Below, in pieces: positions 59,295 through 64,000 of a stretch of 64,000 bases of DNA. The notes beneath the pieces are model-generated. The model made no database searches and was not told the DNA's origin. It saw nothing but the letters and a program-made list of their open reading frames with translations. Position numbers and translations under genes: made by a program. The stretch is from JAAZNO01 sp964508025 (GTDB taxonomy: Bacteria > Chloroflexota > Anaerolineae > B4-G1 > SLSP01). Every line of letters begins with the position of its first letter. Position 1 is the first letter of the stretch. The stretch lies in the NCBI GenBank assembly GCA_964508025.1, contig CAZDSF010000010.1, positions 18,147 through 82,146 of the forward strand. The letters are read 5' to 3'.

Positions 59295-60449
59295 CTACAA
59301 TGCGCGTTCGAGAATCTCTTGCAGTTCAGGCTCGGTGAGCGTGATGGGATTCCCTTTCATGCTGCTGGCGCGGATGGCGCCCGCGATGATCTGTGGGAAA
59401 TCCGCCGCTGTGACGCCATACGCTGTCAGACCCGGAATCGCCAGCTCACGGCAGAGCTCGGCGGTCCAGGCAATCGCATCTTCAGGGCGCGCGCCAGGGG
59501 CGCCGGTCAACAGCCGGGCAATGTCGGCATAACGGGCCAGCGCAGGATTATCCGCATCACGTTCACGCAGGGCGCGTACATTGAGCAGCATAACGGGCGG
59601 CAGCAACCGCCCACAAATGGCGCCGTGAGGCGCGGCGAAAAGTCCTCCCAACACGCCCGCAAACCCATGAACGGCGCCCAGTTTGGCATTCGCCAACGCC
59701 AGCCCGCCAAAAAGGCTTGTGACGGCCATATCTTCCCGCGCCTGGATGTCACTGCCGGTCTGATAAACGCGCCGCAACGAGCGCGCCGCGCGCCGTATCC
59801 CTTCGCGACAGATGCTATCGGTCAGCGGCCCGGCTGCCGGTGTGACGTAAGGTTCCACAACTTGGGTGAAGGCATCCAGGCCCGTGCTCGCGGTGACATC
59901 AGGCGGCAGATCGTAGGTGAGCTCCGGATCCACCAGGGCGAGCCGGGGCAGCATGTGCGGGCTGCGCAGGCTGACCTTGACGTGGTGCTCTGGGGAGGTC
60001 AACACGGCATTGCGCGTCACTTCGGCGCCGGTACCAGCGGTCGTGGGGATGGCGACAATCGGCGCAGCAGGCTGCTCGAGGGGCAGGCCATGTCCAATGA
60101 CTTCGAGGTAATCGGCGAGCGGGCGGGTATTGGTGAGCAACGCAGCAATCGCCTTGGCTGTGTCCATGGGACTGCCGCCGCCAAAGCCGATGACGAAATC
60201 GCAGGCGTGTTGGCGCGCCAGGGCCGCGCCGCGCAGCACAACATCCGTCGTTGGCTCGCCCGTCACGGCGAAGATCACCGGAGCGAAACCTTGCGCAGCT
60301 AACAAGGTCAACAGCCGGGTTGCCCGCGTGGGCGTTCCGCCGGTGACAACAAGCGGGCGCGCGCCCAACTCTGCCACCAGTGCTCCCACCTCGCGTAAGA
60401 CGCCAGCTCCAAAGACAATGCGCGTCGCCGTAGCGAATTCAAAACGCAT
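59295..60449 (-). CDS. Iron-containing alcohol dehydrogenase family enzyme
   Basis: The 384-residue group III dehydrogenase has an N-terminal NAD(P) domain (GGGSPMDTAKA, about 90-100) and a helical metal domain. Of the usual metal ligands, D192 (GLDAFTQ), H261 (AVHGFAG) and H275 (APHGAI) are present, while the expected His four residues after D192 is Gln196. Such enzymes reduce aldehydes or ketones, or act as maleylacetate-type reductases; the Gln may alter metal binding or specificity. GGAGGTGTC precedes the ATG. It is followed on the same strand by no close gene, and a short heptamer stretch separates it from the next gene. Confidence 0.85.
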   Translation of the reverse strand: MRFEFATATRIVFGAGVLREVGALVAELGARPLVVTGGTPTRATRLLTLLAAQGFAPVIFAVTGEPTTDVVLRGAALARQHACDFVIGFGGGSPMDTAKAIAALLTNTRPLADYLEVIGHGLPLEQPAAPIVAIPTTAGTGAEVTRNAVLTSPEHHVKVSLRSPHMLPRLALVDPELTYDLPPDVTASTGLDAFTQVVEPYVTPAAGPLTDSICREGIRRAARSLRRVYQTGSDIQAREDMAVTSLFGGLALANAKLGAVHGFAGVLGGLFAAPHGAICGRLLPPVMLLNVRALRERDADNPALARYADIARLLTGAPGARPEDAIAWTAELCRELAIPGLTAYGVTAADFPQIIAGAIRASSMKGNPITLTEPELQEILERAL

Positions 60450-60481
60450 GACACCTCCATCAAGCAACGGGCCTCAAGCCC

Positions 60482-60509
60482 CAAGTAACCAACAACCAGC
60501 ATCCAGCGA
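60482..60509. repeat. Short heptamer array
   Basis: CAAGTAA, CCAACAA, CCAGCAT, CCAGCGA in register, upstream of the dehydrogenase gene. Confidence 0.5.
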
Positions 60510-60521
60510 TCGGTTAGCTGC

Positions 60522-60827
60522 CTACCAACCCGCCTCATCGGGGAAGAGATTGGTGTATTTGATGCTGCTGCGCGGCTCTGCCAGCATATCGGCAACGGTA
60601 TCGCGCCATCGCGCATAGTGCGCAGTGGCTTTGTGCGCTGCCGGCGCCTCGGCGGTGCGGTAGACTTCTACCAGCACAAAGCGGGTAGGATCATCCACTT
60701 GCTGAATCACATCGAAGCGGGCGATGCCCGGCTCTTGCACGCTGTTCCGCGCGTTTTCGAGTGTGGCTGCTTTGAACGCCTCAATCGCCTCTGGTTTTAC
60801 ATGGACAAATACGTGAACGATCAACAT
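60522..60827 (-). CDS. Antibiotic-biosynthesis-monooxygenase-fold protein (YgiN/LsrG-like)
   Basis: The 101-residue protein matches the ABM ferredoxin-like fold: MLIVHVFVHVKPEAIEAFKA, ARFDVIQQVDDPTRFVLVEV and AHKATAHYARWRDTVADML. Such small dimers act on quinones or sugar-like signals (YgiN, LsrG) without cofactor. GGGAGGAAAAT precedes the ATG; the open frame extends 21 codons upstream but lacks the Shine-Dalgarno position. It lies upstream of the iron-ADH gene on the same strand and might be co-transcribed, 72 nt apart. Confidence 0.85.
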   Translation of the reverse strand: MLIVHVFVHVKPEAIEAFKAATLENARNSVQEPGIARFDVIQQVDDPTRFVLVEVYRTAEAPAAHKATAHYARWRDTVADMLAEPRSSIKYTNLFPDEAGW

Positions 60828-60976
60828 ATTTTCCTCCCTTGCCCCTACAAGATAGTTGTGGATGAACTGTGCGCAGTGAGCAAGGCGCACACGCCGAATT
60901 GCGTTCCGCGCCCCTCTCGCTGCTCGCTGCGAACGTCTCCGGCGTCATGCTCTCATTCTACGCTTAAAATCAAAAC

Positions 60977-61005
60977 TTGACAATTGCGAGACAACATGGT
61001 ACAAT
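60977..61005 (+). promoter_or_regulatory. Sigma-70-type promoter of glutathione peroxidase gene
   Basis: Perfect TTGACA, 17-bp spacer and TACAAT, 43 nt before the ATG. Confidence 0.82.
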
Positions 61006-61048
61006 ATTGAAGATAAAGTTATACAAAAACTATAAAAGGAGGGCGAAA

Positions 61049-61540
61049 ATGGCTGATACAACGGCATCCGTGTACGATTTCACGGTCAACACGATTATGG
61101 GCTTGCCGAAATCTATGGAAGATTATCGGGGGAAGGTGCTGCTCATCGTCAACACCGCGAGTAAGTGTGGCTTCACCCCGCAATTCGCCGGATTGGAGGC
61201 GCTCTATCAGCAGTATAAGGAGCGCGGATTCGTGGTCTTAGGCTTTCCCTGCAATCAGTTTGCCGAACAAGACCCCGGCGCCAATGATGAAATCCTCAGC
61301 TTCTGCCAGGTCAACTATGGGGTGACTTTCCCGATGTTCGACAAGATAAATGTCAACGGCGCAAACGCGCACCCGTTGTTTGAGTATCTCAAGAAAGAAG
61401 CGCCCGGCGCGTTGGGGCTGACCAGCGTCAAATGGAACTTCACCAAATTCCTGGTGGATCGAGCAGGCAAAGTGGTGAAGCGCTTTGCGCCGAACGCCGA
61501 GCCGGCGAGTCTGATTCCCGACATCGAGGCCTTGTTGTAG
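61049..61540 (+). CDS. Glutathione peroxidase family protein (cysteine type)
   Basis: The 163-residue protein has the family motifs NTASKCGFTPQ (peroxidatic Cys40), GFPCNQF (Gln70, about 66-71) and VKWNFTKFL (Trp and Asn). Cys replaces selenocysteine. It also has Cys in ILSFCQ near 85, which may act as the resolving residue so that thioredoxin can reduce the enzyme. It reduces hydroperoxides in the cytoplasm. AGGAGGG lies before the ATG and a near-consensus promoter upstream, so it is probably well expressed. A bidirectional hairpin follows. Confidence 0.93.
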   Translation: MADTTASVYDFTVNTIMGLPKSMEDYRGKVLLIVNTASKCGFTPQFAGLEALYQQYKERGFVVLGFPCNQFAEQDPGANDEILSFCQVNYGVTFPMFDKINVNGANAHPLFEYLKKEAPGALGLTSVKWNFTKFLVDRAGKVVKRFAPNAEPASLIPDIEALL

Positions 61541-61615
61541 CTGCCATCTGCCTGGCGCTGAGTGACCGAAAACGTGGAACCGGAGAGCCGGCGCTGTGAC
61601 AATGACCGTCATTGA

Positions 61616-61645
61616 AATCGGCGAGCCAGGTGTGGCTCGCCGATT
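61616..61645. terminator. Bidirectional terminator hairpin
   Basis: A 13-bp perfect stem (AATCGGCGAGCCA and complement) with a 4-nt loop, between the convergent peroxidase and aldo/keto reductase genes. Confidence 0.78.
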
Positions 61646-61662
61646 CGCCTTCAGTTTTTGCT

Positions 61663-62634
61663 TTACCAAGCATACGCTTCGGGCGCTGTGCCTCCGGGAC
61701 CGGGGAAGAGCTCGTCCAGGCGTTGCAGCATCTCGGCGTCGAGTTTGAGCGTCAGAGCGCGTAGACTGCCATCCAATTGCGCCAGCGTCCGTGGCCCGAT
61801 GATGGGGGCGGTGACGGCGGGATTGTGAAGCAGCCATGCCAGCGCCACATCCGCCGGTTCCTCGCCGATGGAAGCGCAGAGCGCCTCGTAAGCTGCGATT
61901 CTGGGGCGGTATTTCTCGATCTGCTCCTGCATCCGCTCGGAGGCGCGCCGTCCCGCTTCGAGCTTCTGCAAGACGCCGCCCAGCAACCCACCCGCCAGCG
62001 GACTCCAGGGGATGAGTCCCAGCCCGTAAGCCTGACATGCGGGAATGACCTCGAGCTCGATCATCCGGGCGTTGAGATTGTAGAGACTCTGCTCACAGAC
62101 CAGGCCCATGAAATGCCGCTTCTGCGCCTCGCACTGCGCCTGCGCGATGTGCCAGCCCGCAAAGTTGCTGCTGCCCACATAGAGCACTTTCCCCTCGCGC
62201 ACCAATTGCTCCATCGCCTGCCAGATCTCCTCCCAGGGCGTTTCACGGTCAACGTGATGCATCTGGTAGAGATCAATGTGATCCGTTTGCATCCGCCGCA
62301 GGCTCTCTTCGCAAGCGCGCCGAATGTGATAGGCGGAGAGCTTGCTCTCGTTGGGCCAATCGCCCATGCCGCCGTAGACCTTGGTCGCCAGCACCACTTT
62401 CTCGCGGCGCCCACCGCCCTGCGCAAACCACCGCCCGATGATCTGCTCCGTCCATCCCTCGCCCTTCTTCCAACCGTAGACGTTCGCCGTATCAAAGAAA
62501 TTGATCCCCAACTCCAGGGCGTGATCCATGATGGCGAAACTGTCCTCTTCCGTCGTCTGCGGCCCGAAGTTCATGGTGCCCAGGCAGAGCTTGCTTACCA
62601 ACAAGCCGGTCCGTCCCAAATGTGTGTATTCCAT
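61663..62634 (-). CDS. Aldo/keto reductase
   Basis: This 323-residue TIM-barrel oxidoreductase has the complete catalytic tetrad: D48 and Y53 (FFDTANVYG), K85 (LATKVYGG) and H126 (YQMHHVD). NADPH binding is indicated by LIPWSPLAGG and a late APIIGPRTLAQLDGSL. It belongs to the YajO/Tas/voltage-gated potassium channel beta-like group. It reduces aldehydes or ketones; the substrate is unknown. AGGAGG precedes the ATG. It is convergent with the peroxidase gene and upstream of none on its strand. Confidence 0.93.
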   Translation of the reverse strand: MEYTHLGRTGLLVSKLCLGTMNFGPQTTEEDSFAIMDHALELGINFFDTANVYGWKKGEGWTEQIIGRWFAQGGGRREKVVLATKVYGGMGDWPNESKLSAYHIRRACEESLRRMQTDHIDLYQMHHVDRETPWEEIWQAMEQLVREGKVLYVGSSNFAGWHIAQAQCEAQKRHFMGLVCEQSLYNLNARMIELEVIPACQAYGLGLIPWSPLAGGLLGGVLQKLEAGRRASERMQEQIEKYRPRIAAYEALCASIGEEPADVALAWLLHNPAVTAPIIGPRTLAQLDGSLRALTLKLDAEMLQRLDELFPGPGGTAPEAYAW

Positions 62635-62657
62635 TACAAACCTCCTCTAAAAATTAT

Positions 62658-62685
62658 GAAGGATGGAGACGGAAGGATAAAAATC
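62658..62685. repeat. Short heptamer array
   Basis: GAAGGAT, GGAGACG, GAAGGAT, AAAAATC in register between the aldo/keto reductase start and the response regulator end. Confidence 0.55.
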
Positions 62686-62740
62686 TCCGCCTCGCATTAC
62701 CAGGAACATGCACTATCGTGCGCCCACAGCCGCCTCAGAT

Positions 62741-63493
62741 TCAGGGGCTTTCACCCTCGATATCGAAGCGCAATGGGCCTTCATCCACCGCGCGGAGCGG
62801 TCCCTCCCCGCCAAAATAGTAGCCCTTGCCCCATTGGGTGCGGATATACACCGGCTCGGCGGGATCCTTCTCCAGCTTCTGCCGCAGATAGCGGATATAG
62901 ACGCTCAAGTAACCCGCCTCTTCCGCATATTGCGGCCCCCAAATGCTCACCAGTAATTCCCGATGTGCAATGACATGCCCTTTCTGGCTGACCAACGCCA
63001 TCAATAGCCGCTGTTCGGTAGGCGTCAGATTGACGCGCACCCCTTCTCGGAGCACCGTGCCATCAGCCAGATTGATCTGGAGAAAGCCATCATCATAGAT
63101 CGCCTGCCACGTCCGAGTATCGCGTGTTTGTTGCCGACGCAATACCGCCTGGATGCGCGCTTTCAGCTCATTGAAACTACACGGCTTAGTGACATAATCA
63201 TCCGCGCCGAGCGTCAGCCCGCGAATGACATCCGCCTGTCCAGCTTTGGCGCTGAGCACGATGATGGGCGTATCGCAAACGCTGCGCAAGCGTTGGCACG
63301 CGCTCCAACCATCCATCTCCGGCATCATGATATCGAGCAAAATCACATCGGGATGGATTTCGTAAGCCATCCGCAGCCCTTCTTTGCCATTGCTCGCTTC
63401 ATACACGGCAAAACCGTCCCGTTCCAGGCCCAACCTTAAGAGTGTTACCAGCCCGGGATCATCATCAATCACCAGAATTCTCTTATCGCTCAT
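62741..63493 (-). CDS. OmpR/PhoB-family response regulator
   Basis: The 250-residue protein has a receiver (1-118) with the acidic DDD (10-12), phospho-acceptor D54 (VILLDIMMPEMDG), S/T at VLSAKA and Lys in DDYVTKP, and a C-terminal winged helix (about 135-232, LTPTEQRLLMALVSQKGHVI ... IRYLRQKLE). It binds DNA as a dimer. The start at MSDKR has weak AGATACC. The last 20 residues (GEGPLRAVDEGPLRFDIEG) are an extra tail. It lies just downstream of another OmpR-type gene on the same strand; the cognate kinase is not in the window or may be the GAF kinase upstream. Confidence 0.92.
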   Translation of the reverse strand: MSDKRILVIDDDPGLVTLLRLGLERDGFAVYEASNGKEGLRMAYEIHPDVILLDIMMPEMDGWSACQRLRSVCDTPIIVLSAKAGQADVIRGLTLGADDYVTKPCSFNELKARIQAVLRRQQTRDTRTWQAIYDDGFLQINLADGTVLREGVRVNLTPTEQRLLMALVSQKGHVIAHRELLVSIWGPQYAEEAGYLSVYIRYLRQKLEKDPAEPVYIRTQWGKGYYFGGEGPLRAVDEGPLRFDIEGESP

Positions 63494-63558
63494 GGTATCT
63501 AACCTCACTGTAACCGCCAACATCTCCGTAATGCGCCGAGCGAGATGAGGAAATTCCG

Positions 63559-64000
63559 CTATTTAGGAGCATGCTGGGCATCGAAATAATAACCTTCACC
63601 CCACACGGTGTGTAGATAAATGGGGACATCTGGATTCGGCTCGATTTTCCGGCGCAAGCGGTACACATATTGCTTGACCAATTCCAGATTGCCCACTTGT
63701 TCATAGCCCCACACCTGCGTCAGAATGGCATCCGGGCTGAGCACCTTGCCCGTATGCCGGATCAGCAGTCGGAGAACGTCAAACTCCAACGGCGTCAGGC
63801 GTACAATCTGATTGCCGCGCACCATTTCTCGCCGATCACAATCCAGCATCAACGAATCGCTCACAAACAATAGATTGGCGTTTTCATCGCGTTTTTCACT
63901 TGCGCGTCGCAACGAGACTTGCAAGCGACACAGCAACTCGGAGATATCGAAAGGCTTGGCGACATAATCATCCGCGCCCAAGGAAAACCCGTGTAGAATA
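63559..64000 (-). CDS. OmpR-family response regulator, N-terminus beyond window
   Basis: Only the C-terminal part is present: the end of the receiver (GFSLGADDYVAKPFDISELL) with the conserved Lys, then a winged helix (LTPLEFDVLRLLIRHTGKVL ... QYVYRLRRKIE). The reading frame continues to the right edge, so the gene starts outside the window. It lies 65 nt upstream of the next response regulator gene on the same strand, suggesting a tandem regulator pair in one operon. Confidence 0.9.
   Translation of the reverse strand, partial: ILHGFSLGADDYVAKPFDISELLCRLQVSLRRASEKRDENANLLFVSDSLMLDCDRREMVRGNQIVRLTPLEFDVLRLLIRHTGKVLSPDAILTQVWGYEQVGNLELVKQYVYRLRRKIEPNPDVPIYLHTVWGEGYYFDAQHAPK

Overview
The window looks like a scaffold from an uncultivated Chloroflexota bacterium, probably Anaerolineae-like. 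This is inferred from gene content and style and was not tested phylogenetically. The DNA is GC-rich. It holds multi-GAF sensor kinases, a cyclase/AAA/TPR regulator, a multiple-monosaccharide ABC system, a Tm-1-like pair and many intergenic arrays of 7-8 bp repeats. Three 100-N runs mark assembly gaps. I saw no rRNA, tRNA, CRISPR array, transposase or prophage.

Layout. Positions 1-7057 (minus strand) hold a left-truncated FG-GAP propeller protein, two paralogous receiver-like proteins, a six-blade YWTD propeller protein, an unlisted 33-residue peptide with a lasso-leader-like motif, and a one-piece GAF/kinase/receiver/LuxR regulator. A near-identical 45-bp element with three 9-nt complementary boxes lies 5' of each small receiver gene and can be drawn as a terminator with a competing hairpin. 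Positions 7155-13960 (plus) hold a GAF-GAF kinase translationally coupled to a 1331-residue cyclase/ATPase/TPR protein, then a peroxiredoxin. Positions 14040-25623 (minus) hold a DUF4139 protein, an ECF sigma/anti-sigma/membrane set, a GlmS-like enzyme, an S9 peptidase, a DUF4010 membrane protein, an Eis-like acetyltransferase and a C_GCAxxG_C_C protein. Positions 25734-36549 hold a phosphatase, a cell-envelope operon, a DEAD-box helicase with a terminator in its leader, and an NAD-linked group (NadM-like, VWA, pyruvate-kinase-like, NadE) convergent with a threonine dehydratase/serine racemase-type enzyme.

Positions 37001-43672 are the most unusual part. A sugar-binding lipoprotein carries two virtually identical binding domains in one chain. 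It is followed by its ATPase, its permease, and a protein fusing a degenerate ABC ATPase domain to a NarL-type histidine kinase. I propose that this fusion senses transport activity. Positions 43763-47268 encode a heterodimeric ABC exporter. Positions 47433-53371 encode a Tm-1-like ATP-binding protein, a GH4 glycosidase, a Kelch lipoprotein and the TIM-barrel partner of Tm-1, suggesting sugar catabolism. The right end holds a sugar isomerase-like protein, a membrane glycosyltransferase-like protein, another GAF kinase, an iron ADH, a monooxygenase-fold protein, a glutathione peroxidase, an aldo/keto reductase and two OmpR-type regulators, the last cut by the window edge.

A window-wide theme is short tandem arrays in strict 7- or 8-bp register in many intergenic spaces. 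Their sequence differs from locus to locus while the period is kept. They abut stop codons and Shine-Dalgarno sites, and in two or three places have become part of coding sequence.
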